A stretch of 8,951 bases of DNA from CAYWFP01 sp964457365 (GCA_964457365.1 CAYWFP010000127.1:1-8951), one strand, 5' to 3'; shown: positions 1-8,869, counted from the first letter of the stretch. Notes: generated by a model from the letters alone, not told the origin. Numbers and translations: made by a program.

Positions 1-375
<375 letters not shown>

Positions 376-392
<17 letters not shown>

Positions 393-1104
393 CTTCCTTC
401 GTCTCCCCCGCTGCGGTCACTTCCGATGACGCCGCCGGCCGCAACTCGCCGTCGACATACTTCTCGCTGCTGAGCAGCGTTCCCTCGCGATCGTACGCCT
501 TCACGGTGCCGTGCGGTTTGCCGTCGCGATACGGTTTCTCCCAGACCACCCGGCCGCCGCGGGTATAGACGCGCGTCATGCCCTCGCGCTTCCCGGCGCG
601 CCAGCGGATCTCTTCGTGCAGTTCGCCGGTGGCGAAATACCTCTTCTCGACTCCGTCGAGGACGTCGCCGCGGTAGCGCGCCACGCCGACCGGTACGCCG
701 GCCCGGTCGTAGCGGCGCGCCAGGCCCTCGCGCAGGCCGTTCTTCATCTCCATGACCGCCGCGGGGACGCCGGGGGCGTGAAAGACGCGGACCGTGCCGT
801 GGGCCTTGCCGTCGACGGTGGGGATCACCTTCGCGGGCGAGCCGTCCTCGAAGTACCGCTTGTGCTCGCCGTGGATCACGCCGTGGCGGTAGGGGATCTC
901 CTCGCGCAGGGTGCCGTTCTCGTAATAGATCAGGGTCGTCCCGTGAAGCCGCCGCCCCTGCCGGCGAACCTCGCTGCGCAAGCGCGTCTTCTCGTCGTCG
1001 AAATACCGCCGCTCGACGGTCGCCCCCTCCGGCTCGGCGGCGGCGGCGCGCGCGCAGATCAGTGCCAGCAGCAGCGGGGCGAATCTCCTCGGCCAAGCGC
1101 GCAC
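376..1104 (-). CDS. Exported YwqK/MORN_2 repeat protein with a strict 24-residue period
   Basis: This 242-residue protein has an N-terminal signal peptide (RR, then a hydrophobic run near residues 9-18, cleavage probably after the AAAA at 20-23). It is then almost entirely MORN-variant repeats of the YwqK type. The turn motif (HG, EG or DG) falls at residues 54, 78, 102, 126, 150, 174 and 198, exactly 24 apart, each within a pattern like 'Y.dGk.hG..k.y...G.l..E'. The charged tail from about 222 is outside the repeats. The start is taken as GTG at 1104-1102: it gives the signal peptide, has AGGGGAAGGA just upstream, and no in-frame ATG occurs before residue 119. It begins 2 bases after the stop of the preceding paralogue and overlaps the MoxR start by 17 bases. 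Relatives are often named 'YwqK antitoxin', but no toxin gene is present and export argues against a cytoplasmic antitoxin role. Molecular function is unknown. Confidence 0.88.
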
Positions 1105-1106
1105 GC

Positions 1107-1979
1107 CTATTCCTTCCCCTGCGCGGCATACTTGAACTCGTTCTTGCTCACCTCTTCGTCGTCGATCCAGTAGCGTTTCTCGACGACCTTCCCCGCCTCG
1201 TCGTACTCGACCTGGACGCCGTGGAACGCGCCCTCGACGCAGGGGATCTCGCGGCGCAGCTTGCCGCTGCGGTGGAATTCCTTCGCCAGGCCGTTGACCT
1301 CGCCGTTCTTGTACTGCAGAATCTTCTTCGGCGGCGGATCCGGGTCCGGCTCGCCCGATTCGAGCCGGTCGGCCGAGGGCGGCCAGTAATCGATCATCTC
1401 GCCCTCGCGCACGCCCGCGACGAACCGCCCGACGCGGAGGGGCTGGCCGTTCTTGGCGAAGCTGCGGCTCTCGCCGTGGGCCTTGCCGGCGACGTATTTC
1501 ACCTCGCTGGCGATCTCGCCGGTGGGATAGAACGTCTTCCGGATCCCTTCGACGACGTCGTTCTTCCACGGAATTTCCTTCTCGACGTACCAGACGAGCT
1601 TGCCGTCGATCTTGGTATAGGCGTAATTCCTCTCGATCCCTTCGCGGACGCCCTCGACGTAGGGAACCGTGCTCAGGGCCTGGTGACCGTACTGCACCTT
1701 GGTGACCACCAGGCCGTGGATCTGCCCGTCCCGGTTCACCGGCGTGAAGGTCTTGATCCGTTCGCTGTTGGGATAACGGTCCACGCGGATCTCGATCTCC
1801 GCGGGCACCAGATTCTTCCCCCGCGGCAGACGCTCGCTCTTCTCGCGCAGGTAATGCGAATACCGCTGCCGCACGTGGGCCCGTTCCTCCTGGTCGGCCT
1901 CTCCGGCGTGTACGATGCCGACGCCCAGCGCCAGCAACGCCGGCAGGATCCGCCATCCGACTGTTCCGCTGTTTCGCAT
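1107..1979 (-). CDS. Exported YwqK/MORN_2 repeat protein with irregular repeats
   Basis: A 290-residue protein with a clear signal peptide (hydrophobic core at 11-23, likely cleavage after VHA at residue 25). A charged segment follows (26-75), then MORN-variant repeats. The turn glycines sit near residues 89, 114, 145, 169, 193, 230 and 254; the spacings of 24-25 are broken by longer gaps of 31 and 37. One of these gaps holds a proline/aspartate-rich linker (about 204-218), and the other includes an aromatic stretch around residues 120-138. The ATG at 1979-1977 follows a weak ribosome site (GGCGGA) and lies 13 bases after the stop of the propeller gene. The same-strand gene after it is a second YwqK-like protein only 2 bases away, so the two look like an old tandem duplication within an operon. 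In the sequence I see repeats and export; a scaffold or binding role outside the cytoplasm is inference. Confidence 0.88.
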   Translation of the reverse strand: MRNSGTVGWRILPALLALGVGIVHAGEADQEERAHVRQRYSHYLREKSERLPRGKNLVPAEIEIRVDRYPNSERIKTFTPVNRDGQIHGLVVTKVQYGHQALSTVPYVEGVREGIERNYAYTKIDGKLVWYVEKEIPWKNDVVEGIRKTFYPTGEIASEVKYVAGKAHGESRSFAKNGQPLRVGRFVAGVREGEMIDYWPPSADRLESGEPDPDPPPKKILQYKNGEVNGLAKEFHRSGKLRREIPCVEGAFHGVQVEYDEAGKVVEKRYWIDDEEVSKNEFKYAAQGKE

Positions 1980-1992
1980 TGTTTTCCGCCGT

Positions 1993-3030
1993 CTACTCGC
2001 TCTTCAACAGGTGCAATCCGTCGAGAACGCCGCCGGCCCAGACGGTTCCGTCCTCGGCCTGCATCACGCAGGCGATGGGGAACTGGTTGTCGAGGGCCAA
2101 CTCCCATGCCTTGCCGTTCCAGGCATGCAGGCCGCCCTGCGGTTGCGCGCAGAGCCAGACGCGTCCGTCGGGCGTGGCCTTGAGCAGGCTGACGACGCCT
2201 TCTTCGCGCAGGAAATTCCGCCACTTGCCCTTCTCCAGCCCCCAGACGCCGCTGCCGCTGGTGGCGACCCAGACGCGGTCGGCGGTATCGGCGGCAATGG
2301 CCAGGACGGCGTTGGGCTCGTCCGCGAGGTGGCGCGTCCAGGCATTCTTCTCGTAGACCGCCACGCCGCCGCCCCAGAAGCCGCACCAGACGCGCCCGGC
2401 ACGATCCTCGTAAACGGCGGTGACGTTCATCCCCGGAAGATGGTACTCGGCCTTCGATGCGTCCGCGGTCGGATCCAGCGCGCAGACGCCGTCGCCCTCG
2501 AGCGTGATCCAGAACGTCCCGTCTCCGGCGCGGCGGATATCCACCACCGTCCGCTCGGCAAAGGCCGCGACCGGCGTCCAGGCCTCGCCGTCGAAGCGCA
2601 TGAGTCTGTTGCGTTCGGTGCCGCGGTGTTTGGCCAGGCACCAGAAACGTCCCTCGCCCGCGGGGAGGATCGACGCGATGGTGTATCCCCCCAGGTAGCG
2701 TTGGGCGGCTTTCTCGCTCCACCGCATCGCGCCGCCGTCGTACCCGATCCACCAGGCCTTGTCGCCGGCGGGGATCACCGTCCACGTGGCCATTCCGAGC
2801 GGCTCTTTCTTCTGGTTCTTCAACAGCTCGAAGCGCCCGTTCTTGAAACGCGAAACGCCCGTGAGGGTGCCGATCCAGACGCTGCCGTCGGGCGTCTGGC
2901 CGATAAACTGGATCTCGTCGCCGGCCAGTCCGGGCGTCTTCTCCTTGGTGATGGGCGTCCACGCCTCGCTCGCCGCGGCGAAAGCGGCGTGGCCCAGCAG
3001 TACGGTGGCCAGCAGAAGCAAGCTGCGCAT
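1993..3030 (-). CDS. Secreted stand-alone Reg_prop-type beta-propeller protein
   Basis: A 345-residue protein made of a signal peptide (MRSLLLLATVLLGHAAFA, cleavage near 18-20) and eight beta-propeller blades. The blade signature, 'DG.vWigt..G' or a variant with an aromatic pair, occurs at residues 51, 93, 129, 173, 214, 253, 291 and 330, i.e. every 36-44 residues, running to the C-terminus. This is the pattern of the two-component regulator propeller repeat (Reg_prop). In hybrid two-component sensors such repeats form the periplasmic sensing part in front of a membrane helix and kinase; here there is no transmembrane, kinase, GGDEF or DNA-binding domain, so the propeller acts alone outside the cytoplasm. 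The ATG at 3030-3028 is preceded by GGGAGA at suitable distance. It sits 43 bases after gene 2 and 13 bases before the YwqK pair. A ligand- or protein-binding role is likely; the ligand is unknown. Confidence 0.9.
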   Translation of the reverse strand: MRSLLLLATVLLGHAAFAAASEAWTPITKEKTPGLAGDEIQFIGQTPDGSVWIGTLTGVSRFKNGRFELLKNQKKEPLGMATWTVIPAGDKAWWIGYDGGAMRWSEKAAQRYLGGYTIASILPAGEGRFWCLAKHRGTERNRLMRFDGEAWTPVAAFAERTVVDIRRAGDGTFWITLEGDGVCALDPTADASKAEYHLPGMNVTAVYEDRAGRVWCGFWGGGVAVYEKNAWTRHLADEPNAVLAIAADTADRVWVATSGSGVWGLEKGKWRNFLREEGVVSLLKATPDGRVWLCAQPQGGLHAWNGKAWELALDNQFPIACVMQAEDGTVWAGGVLDGLHLLKSE

Positions 3031-3073
3031 GCGTTCGTCTCCCGATTGCCGACCTGACGCCGGCCTTTCCCGT

Positions 3074-4957
3074 CTACGGCAGCCAGTAACCCCAGAGCAG
3101 CCGGAAGTCGTGGCCGTCGATATGGAGCGGCCCGTAGATCTCGGCCCCGCCGGCCTTCGGCTTCGTTCCCTGGACCGCGCCGTTGTCCTCCAGATCCCGC
3201 AGGTGGAACACCCGCGCGTTGGCGCGGCCGCCCTTGACATATTGAAGCGACCAGTCGCCCGCGGGCGGGACGACGGAGTAGTCGTAGCTCTTGCGGATCG
3301 CCTCGAGCGTCAGGCGGTTGCCGCCGCCGAAGACCGCCGCCGGATCGGGGACGAAGAGCCGGTCGCGGACGGGCGTCGCGTTCTCGTTGGCCACGACGAA
3401 GAGGACCTGGTAGCCGGTCTTCCTGCCTTGCGTATACGGCCGCCGGTAGAGCGTTACCCGCACTTCTTCGTTCGGATCCTTCTCCGTCACCTCCAGGCCG
3501 CTTTCCGGGTCGAACGCCTCGCCGTAGCGGAGCAGCGCCTGCGAGCGCCAGTAGGGGATCGTCTCCGTCTGGCCGTCGGCCTCGAAGTAGCCGAACTCGT
3601 GCAGCGCCGCGGCGATGCGTCGGGCTTCGGCCAGATGCGCCAGCCCCCGGCCGTCGAGGCCGATGTCGTGCAGCAGCGCCCGCGCGATCACCACGCGGTC
3701 GGGGGCCGGGTTCATGCCCGGCCGGATCAGGTTCACGCCGTTGGAGCGCACGCGCATCGTCAGCCCCGTATGCGTACCGGAGAGGTAACGGAAGAGCGGC
3801 AGCGGGCAGACGGCGGCCGGATTCTGTGCCGCGGACAAGCCGTCGCCGCCGGCGGGCCCTGCCAGAAGGCCGTACTGCACGAAACCCTCGTTGGCCACGG
3901 CGGTATCGGCACGGGCGCAGGCGATCGGCTTGCCGGCCAGCTCCGCGCGGGCCGCGAGCGTGACCGGCATGACCTGGGCCGCCGCGTCGGGCCACCTCAG
4001 CCAGGCGAGTTGCCGCGCGTTCTTCGCGGGCATGCGGGCCGGGTGAGGTATCAGCGCGAAGTCGACCTTCACCTGCTCCACCGGTTGCGGATGGTTGACG
4101 AAGAGGATGCGCCAGGACGTGCCGGCGTCCCCGCGCGTGAGCGTCATGCTCGAGACCTTCGGATCGACCGGCCAGCCTTCTTTCCGCGTGAGGAAGGTGA
4201 AGCCGCGGTCGCCGTCGCCGACATAGAGGTGCGGCACCACGCCCGGCATGGCGCGGCCGCCCTTCTCGGCATCGGCCTCGGCATTGCCCCAGATCAGGCC
4301 GTCCTCCGCGCCCGGTTCGAAATCGCTCGCCGGCAGCGCGACGGGCTTGTCGCCCACGGCCGGTCCGACGACCAGCGTGTCCGGCACGTACGCCAGATCG
4401 ACCGCCAGCGCGAGCGACTCGACCTCGCCGCCGCCCGTGCCGGTGAGGGTGGCCGTCAGGGCGCCGTCGCGACCGTAACGCGCCGCGAACGCGAGCGCGC
4501 GGCCGGCGGCCTGAAGCTCCGCCGTCACCGTTACCGCGCCGTTCTCCGCTTCGATCCGCGCGGTTCCTTCGGCCTCGACCTCCTTGCCCTCGACCTGCGC
4601 GAGCAGCCGCAGCGGCGCGCGCAACTGCGCCCCGCGGCCGATCCGGCGCAGCACCGCCGCCTCGGGCGCGGCGTCCTTGTTTCTCTGCGGCAGCGGCACC
4701 TCCGACGGCGCGGCCTTGATGTGAATCTGTTTGGGCAACCCCGTCGGCGCCAGTTCGATCTCGTGCCGAAGCGTCTTGACCGTCTGCCCTTCGAGGGTCG
4801 GCGCCGGCAGCGCCTCGCCCGCCACCGCCGGCGAGATCGACAGCAGCGCCGCCAGCAGCAGCGCCGCCAGCAGCAGCGCCGCCAGCAGCAGCGCCGCCAA
4901 GCGCCTCGTCGTCTTGCCGGAGTTCTCGATCGCTTCCGCTCGCGGTACGTCGTTCAT
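3074..4957 (-). CDS. Exported paralogue of the glycoside-hydrolase-like protein, lacking its putative catalytic segment
   Basis: A 627-residue exported protein. The signal peptide has a 20-residue hydrophobic core built from repeated LLLAA units (residues 20-39) and a probable cleavage after AVA at 46. Residues 60-320 match residues 541-804 of the large upstream gene (shared: LAP.GLP.QIHIK, GRG.QLRAP.RL, V.G.EVEAE, G.GDRGF, W...FVNHP). Residues 380-627 match its last 228 residues (shared: FRY....TG, RALLHDIG, IPYWR, YRRP, KTGY, YGPL...HD.RLL). In between, the large protein has about 247 residues including WWDE; this one has about 60 residues without it. It also lacks the CBM9-like N-terminus. 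The ATG at 4957-4955 follows AGGGTG and gives the signal peptide, though the frame is open further upstream. The family (DUF6067-like, GH-like) is inferred from sequence patterns. Probably a non-catalytic binding or partner protein. Confidence 0.88.
   Translation of the reverse strand: MNDVPRAEAIENSGKTTRRLAALLLAALLLAALLLAALLSISPAVAGEALPAPTLEGQTVKTLRHEIELAPTGLPKQIHIKAAPSEVPLPQRNKDAAPEAAVLRRIGRGAQLRAPLRLLAQVEGKEVEAEGTARIEAENGAVTVTAELQAAGRALAFAARYGRDGALTATLTGTGGGEVESLALAVDLAYVPDTLVVGPAVGDKPVALPASDFEPGAEDGLIWGNAEADAEKGGRAMPGVVPHLYVGDGDRGFTFLTRKEGWPVDPKVSSMTLTRGDAGTSWRILFVNHPQPVEQVKVDFALIPHPARMPAKNARQLAWLRWPDAAAQVMPVTLAARAELAGKPIACARADTAVANEGFVQYGLLAGPAGGDGLSAAQNPAAVCPLPLFRYLSGTHTGLTMRVRSNGVNLIRPGMNPAPDRVVIARALLHDIGLDGRGLAHLAEARRIAAALHEFGYFEADGQTETIPYWRSQALLRYGEAFDPESGLEVTEKDPNEEVRVTLYRRPYTQGRKTGYQVLFVVANENATPVRDRLFVPDPAAVFGGGNRLTLEAIRKSYDYSVVPPAGDWSLQYVKGGRANARVFHLRDLEDNGAVQGTKPKAGGAEIYGPLHIDGHDFRLLWGYWLP
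4842..4898 (+). repeat. 15-bp perfect tandem repeat, 3.8 copies, in a signal-peptide coding region
   Basis: The unit AGCAGCAGCGCCGCC occurs in three identical full copies (4854-4868, 4869-4883, 4884-4898), preceded by a 12-base partial copy (4842-4853). Read from the minus strand it encodes repeats of leucine-leucine-leucine-alanine-alanine that form the hydrophobic core of the signal peptide of the 627-residue protein. The unit is a multiple of three, so copy changes would lengthen or shorten the core by five residues without a frameshift. Perfect identity suggests recent expansion by replication slippage; assembly collapse or expansion in this GC-rich stretch is also possible. Confidence 0.95.
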
Positions 4958-5015
4958 CGTGTCACCCTGTCCTTCCAAGCCCGCGCCGCGACCGCGCCGG
5001 CGCGCGTCGTCGATC

Positions 5016-8000
5016 CTACTCCACGTGCCGCGCGTACAGCAGGCGATAGTCGTGCGGTTTGAGATACAGCGGCCCGTAGCTCTCCTCGGCGCCGTCGATG
5101 CGTCCCGCCACCCCGCCGCTCTCCAGGTCCTGCAGCACCACCTGCGCCGCGCGCTCTTCGGCCAGGTTCGCGTACCAGCCCTCCAGCGCTGCGGGCAGCG
5201 TGCCGGAAACCTCGGCGTGCGTGAGCGTATTCGGGCCGCCCAGGAGCTTCCCGACATCGATCAGCCGCAACGGCAGTTCCACCGCCTTGTCGTTTTCGTT
5301 CATGACCACCAGGACGGCGTGGTAGCCCGTTTTCCCGTCCTTCTCGAACGGGCGTCGATACGCGGTGAGGTAGATCTTCTTCGCCGGCGCTTCCCCGTCG
5401 TTCGTGCAACGCGCGACCGTCTGCCCGCGCCAGTAGGGAATGAACTCGGTGGTCTCCTCGGCGAAGAAGCCGAAGTCGTCCAGAGCGTGGAAGACGCGCA
5501 TGAACTGCTCGATGTGGACGTGCCTGCCGTGCGGGCCGCCGGGGAGCATGCCGATATCGTGCAGCAGCGCGCGGCCGATGTACTGCCGGTCGTATACCTT
5601 GTCGTCGCCGGTCTCGACAATGCCCTTGGAGGTGATCTGCGCCACCAGGCCGGTGAACGGGTGCGCCGCGTAGCGGAAGATCGAAATGGGGTAGGCGACG
5701 ACGTTGTCGATCTCCATCGACTTCGGATCCGCGCAGGCCTCCTCCACCAGCAGCGTGTTCCAGCCGAAGGAGGCGAACATCGTCGCGCTGTCGTTGGCCC
5801 AGAAGTGATTCCGCAGCGGCACGCCGTTCGTCTTGTAGACGCGCGCCAGGCGTTTCATGAAGTCGCGCATGTGCAGCGTGACGTAGGTGTCCTGCCACGG
5901 AAGCTCCCCTTCGGCCACCGTCGCCGGGTCCCGGAGGTAGGCGCCGCCGTTGGCCAGGCAGCCGTCGCGGTATCCCGGCCAGGTCTCGTCCCACCAGAAG
6001 CCGTGCGCGCGCGCGATGCGCACCCAGCGCTCGAGGTAGTAGACGAAGAGATCCTGCCAGCACTTGTTCATCGTGCACGCCGCGCCGGGCAGTCCCTCTA
6101 CCTTGTAGGTCTCGACCTTGCCCTCCTCGTCGACGCGCTGCGCGGTGCGGTCGGTGACGATGGGCTTGTTCCGCCCGGTCAGCTCCCCCGTGTGCGAATT
6201 GGAGATGAAGCCGGGGAAGGCCTCCATCACGCCGCGAAGTTGATAGAAACGTTGCCACGGCGCTGTCTGCGCCGCGAAGTTCAGGGGATCCTCCTCCGCC
6301 AGTTTCTTCAACGCTTCATCCTCGGCGACACCACGGTTGGCGTAATACTTGATCGCATGGACGCGTTCCATGTTCAGATTGTCTTCCGACTCGGTTTTCT
6401 TAAGTGCGAAATACTTGTCCGCCCACTTGGGCCCGCGGAAGAACCAGGCGTGGGTGCGGTGATCCGCGGGCTTGGACCGCGAGGGGTGGGTCAGCATCAT
6501 GAACTCCAGCTCGCGCGCGCCCTCGACCGTGGCGGGGTGGTTGACGAAGAAGACCTTCCAGCTGACGCGGCCCGCCTCGTCGCGCTCGAGCCGCATGGAG
6601 GAGCCGTCCTTGTCGAGCATCCAGTGCTCGTCGCTGTTGGCCAACCAGCTGAAGCCCCGGTCGCCCGAGCCGAACCACGCCCACGGCACGAAGTGGCTGT
6701 AGAAGAGATCGGCGCGCTCCACGTCCTTGCTGTCCCAGATGACGCCCGGGGTATCCGGCAGCGAGATCTCCCAGCGGTCGGCGCCGATCATGCCCCCGCC
6801 GGTGGAGCAGAAGCCCATGTCCACGAGGCCGGCGATATCGGCCACCAGTTGCATCCGTTCGATCCGCACCGGCGCCTCGGCGCCGTACTTCAGCCGGACC
6901 CGCATCGCGCCGTCGCAGTCGTACTGGGTCCGCAGCGCGATATCCATCCCCGCGAGCTTCAGCGCGGACGCGTACTCCACTTCGCTCTTCCAGGTGCGCA
7001 CGCGCTTGGCCGGCTCGACCACCTCGGCCTCGACCTCCCGGCCGTCCACCGTCGCGGTGAGGCGGATCGGGGCGCGCAGCTGGTCGCCGCGCCCGCACGT
7101 CAGCAGCGTCTCGGGCGTGGCCTTGGACGGCGCGGCGCGGAGCTCCAGCGGCAATTCGCGCGGATCGGGCTTGATATGGATCTGCGCCGGCAGGCCCGAG
7201 GGGGCGAGCGTGAAGCGGTGCTTGAGCGTCTCGAAGCCGGTTTCGTCGGCGCGGATCGGCACGTACGGCTCCCAGACCACGTCGTCGAGGCCGAGCTTGT
7301 TGTGCTCCCAGTTGTAGCTGGCCTTGGCGAAGGGGCCGGGGTTCTCCTCGCCGACGATGCGCTTGTTCTCGTCGAAGAGCAGCAGGCTGACCTTGTACTT
7401 GCCTTCCTTCAGCTCCGGCAGATCCACGAGAAAGATGGCGTAATCGTCCTCGAAGGGAACGTCCTTCTCCAGGATCTCGGTCTCGTCCTCGTCGTCGGCC
7501 ATGAGAATGAGCTTGGCCTCGACCGCCCGCTTGGCGCCTTCGCTGGCGCCGTAGATGCCGCGGTCGACCACCGCCGAGAGCCGGTTCTTGTACGGCGAGA
7601 AGGCGTACCAGAAGTCGAAGTCCTTGCGCGGCGGGCGCAGCTTGGCGATGACGTCGACGCGCCGCCAGCGGAAGGGGATGTTGTCGACCACGCCGCCGTC
7701 CATCGAGTGGAACTGGACCAGCCGCGTGCGGTGGAGGATCTTCGCCGGCGTGCCGGCGCTGCGCACGTCGAACCAGAGGCTGTTGCCGTCGCGGCTGATG
7801 CCGGGGAAGCGCTTGCGCAGTCGTAGCGTCCGCACCTCGCCGGGCTTGAGCTCCACCAGCCCTTCCTGCGTGACGTCGTCGTCGTAGCTCGAGTAGATCA
7901 GCCCCTCGGCGTTCTCGATGAAGAAGCCCAGTTGCACCGTCTCCGAGCGCGTGTTGTGGTTTTTCAGCGTCAGTTCGACGTCGATCTGGTCCTCCATGAT

Positions 8001-8855
8001 CGGGCCCAGGTCGTTGATCTGGAAGCCCACGCAGCGGGAGTCGAAGACCATCTTGGTCTTGGTGGTGTTCCACGAATGGTTGTCGAAGACGTTGAAGAAG
8101 GCGCCGTTGCCGCCGATGCCGCGGGTGAACCAGCAGCGGTAGGCGGTCCCGTCCGGCGGCGGCAGCGGCACCATCTCGCCGCCGTTCTCCTCCGTCTTCG
8201 TGTAGTCCTTGTACTTGAGGTTCTCCAGCGGCACCTGCATCTCCAGCACCCAGCGCTCGCCGTCGACCGTGGAGCGGACCCGGGTGCCGCTGCGCCAGCG
8301 CTTGCCCTCGCCGTGTACGGGGCTCCAGTACTGGTCGCTGTAGACGTTGAAGGGATTGGCGAACCACTTGAAGAGGCCACTGCGGAAACCGACGCGGTTG
8401 TCGTGATACGGGCGGATCTCCAGTTCGACATGGTCGTCCCATTGCAGGCCGTAGAGCGCGTGGCCGATGACGTCGTTGTGGCGCGCGCGCGCCTTGAGCC
8501 AGCTCTTCTCCGGGTAGACCGGGGAGTTGTAGCAGATGTAGAGGTTGTCCTTGTCGTAGCCGAGATAGACCTGCAACTGCGTCTGGTAGGGCGCGAGGAA
8601 ATAGAAATGCGACTGGCCGTAGTCGTACCAGAAAGACGAGAGCGCCGAGGCGTCCTCCCATTCCTTCTCCTCGAAGATTCCGTCGATCGTCGGCGGATTC
8701 TGCATCAGCGGCAACCGGATGATGGGCGTATCCACCTGCGCGACCTGTCCCGACGAGGTTTGATTCTCCATTCCCCGGGCGCTGTGGCCTGCCAGGAAGA
8801 ACAGCAGCGGTATTCCCGTCGCCAAGACACGGCCCGGCCATCCCCGTTTGCTCAT
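5016..8855 (-). CDS. Large secreted CBM9-like / glycoside-hydrolase-like (DUF6067-type) protein
   Basis: A 1279-residue exported protein. Residues 1-26 or so look like a signal peptide (KRGWPGR, then a hydrophobic stretch, cleavage near HSA). Residues 43-280 resemble a CBM9-like carbohydrate-binding domain: P.IDG....EW at 55-66, DDHVELEIRP at 140-149, EMQVPLENL at 205-213. Residues about 288-400 and 402-505 look like two Ig-like beta-sandwiches. From about 517 (NKLGLDDVVWEPYVPI, GLPAQI, RAPIRL) it follows the pattern of DUF6067-type glycoside-hydrolase-like proteins. A beta-rich part runs to about 804, then a likely barrel (805-1065) with FWWDETWPGYRDGC at 953-966, then a beta-rich C-terminus. 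The acidic pair D956/E957 is the best candidate active site. The ATG at 8855 has a strong AGGAGA at good distance; the in-frame GTG at 8909 has none and would bury the signal peptide. It is the first gene of the array. Substrate and activity are unproven. Confidence 0.85.
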   Translation of the reverse strand: MSKRGWPGRVLATGIPLLFFLAGHSARGMENQTSSGQVAQVDTPIIRLPLMQNPPTIDGIFEEKEWEDASALSSFWYDYGQSHFYFLAPYQTQLQVYLGYDKDNLYICYNSPVYPEKSWLKARARHNDVIGHALYGLQWDDHVELEIRPYHDNRVGFRSGLFKWFANPFNVYSDQYWSPVHGEGKRWRSGTRVRSTVDGERWVLEMQVPLENLKYKDYTKTEENGGEMVPLPPPDGTAYRCWFTRGIGGNGAFFNVFDNHSWNTTKTKMVFDSRCVGFQINDLGPIMEDQIDVELTLKNHNTRSETVQLGFFIENAEGLIYSSYDDDVTQEGLVELKPGEVRTLRLRKRFPGISRDGNSLWFDVRSAGTPAKILHRTRLVQFHSMDGGVVDNIPFRWRRVDVIAKLRPPRKDFDFWYAFSPYKNRLSAVVDRGIYGASEGAKRAVEAKLILMADDEDETEILEKDVPFEDDYAIFLVDLPELKEGKYKVSLLLFDENKRIVGEENPGPFAKASYNWEHNKLGLDDVVWEPYVPIRADETGFETLKHRFTLAPSGLPAQIHIKPDPRELPLELRAAPSKATPETLLTCGRGDQLRAPIRLTATVDGREVEAEVVEPAKRVRTWKSEVEYASALKLAGMDIALRTQYDCDGAMRVRLKYGAEAPVRIERMQLVADIAGLVDMGFCSTGGGMIGADRWEISLPDTPGVIWDSKDVERADLFYSHFVPWAWFGSGDRGFSWLANSDEHWMLDKDGSSMRLERDEAGRVSWKVFFVNHPATVEGARELEFMMLTHPSRSKPADHRTHAWFFRGPKWADKYFALKKTESEDNLNMERVHAIKYYANRGVAEDEALKKLAEEDPLNFAAQTAPWQRFYQLRGVMEAFPGFISNSHTGELTGRNKPIVTDRTAQRVDEEGKVETYKVEGLPGAACTMNKCWQDLFVYYLERWVRIARAHGFWWDETWPGYRDGCLANGGAYLRDPATVAEGELPWQDTYVTLHMRDFMKRLARVYKTNGVPLRNHFWANDSATMFASFGWNTLLVEEACADPKSMEIDNVVAYPISIFRYAAHPFTGLVAQITSKGIVETGDDKVYDRQYIGRALLHDIGMLPGGPHGRHVHIEQFMRVFHALDDFGFFAEETTEFIPYWRGQTVARCTNDGEAPAKKIYLTAYRRPFEKDGKTGYHAVLVVMNENDKAVELPLRLIDVGKLLGGPNTLTHAEVSGTLPAALEGWYANLAEERAAQVVLQDLESGGVAGRIDGAEESYGPLYLKPHDYRLLYARHVE

Positions 8856-8863
8856 AAGGCGTT

Positions 8864-8869
8864 TCTCCT
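8864..8869 (-). promoter_or_regulatory. Ribosome binding site AGGAGA for the large secreted protein
   Basis: AGGAGA on the minus strand lies 8 bases before the ATG at 8855. It is the strongest Shine-Dalgarno match in the window and decides the start of the 1279-residue protein against the longer in-frame GTG start at 8909, which has no such sequence before it. Confidence 0.8.

Noticed and set aside
4958..5015. GC-only palindrome (CGCGCCGGCGCG at 4993-5004) between the first two genes, considered as a terminator
   Set aside because: It has no loop as a perfect palindrome and no T tract follows on the coding strand; such palindromes arise easily in GC-rich DNA.
2759..5062. A 767-codon open frame on the plus strand
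   Set aside because: It runs antisense across the propeller and the 627-residue gene and has the same arginine-rich shadow composition with no motif.
4731..7826. A reading frame of about 1030 codons open on the plus strand, opposite the large secreted gene and the start of its paralogue
   Set aside because: Its protein has the low-complexity valine/arginine/alanine/leucine make-up expected from the complement of GC-rich codons, shows no recognisable domain or signal peptide, and covers parts of two well supported genes and the gap between them. Long antisense frames are common at this GC content.
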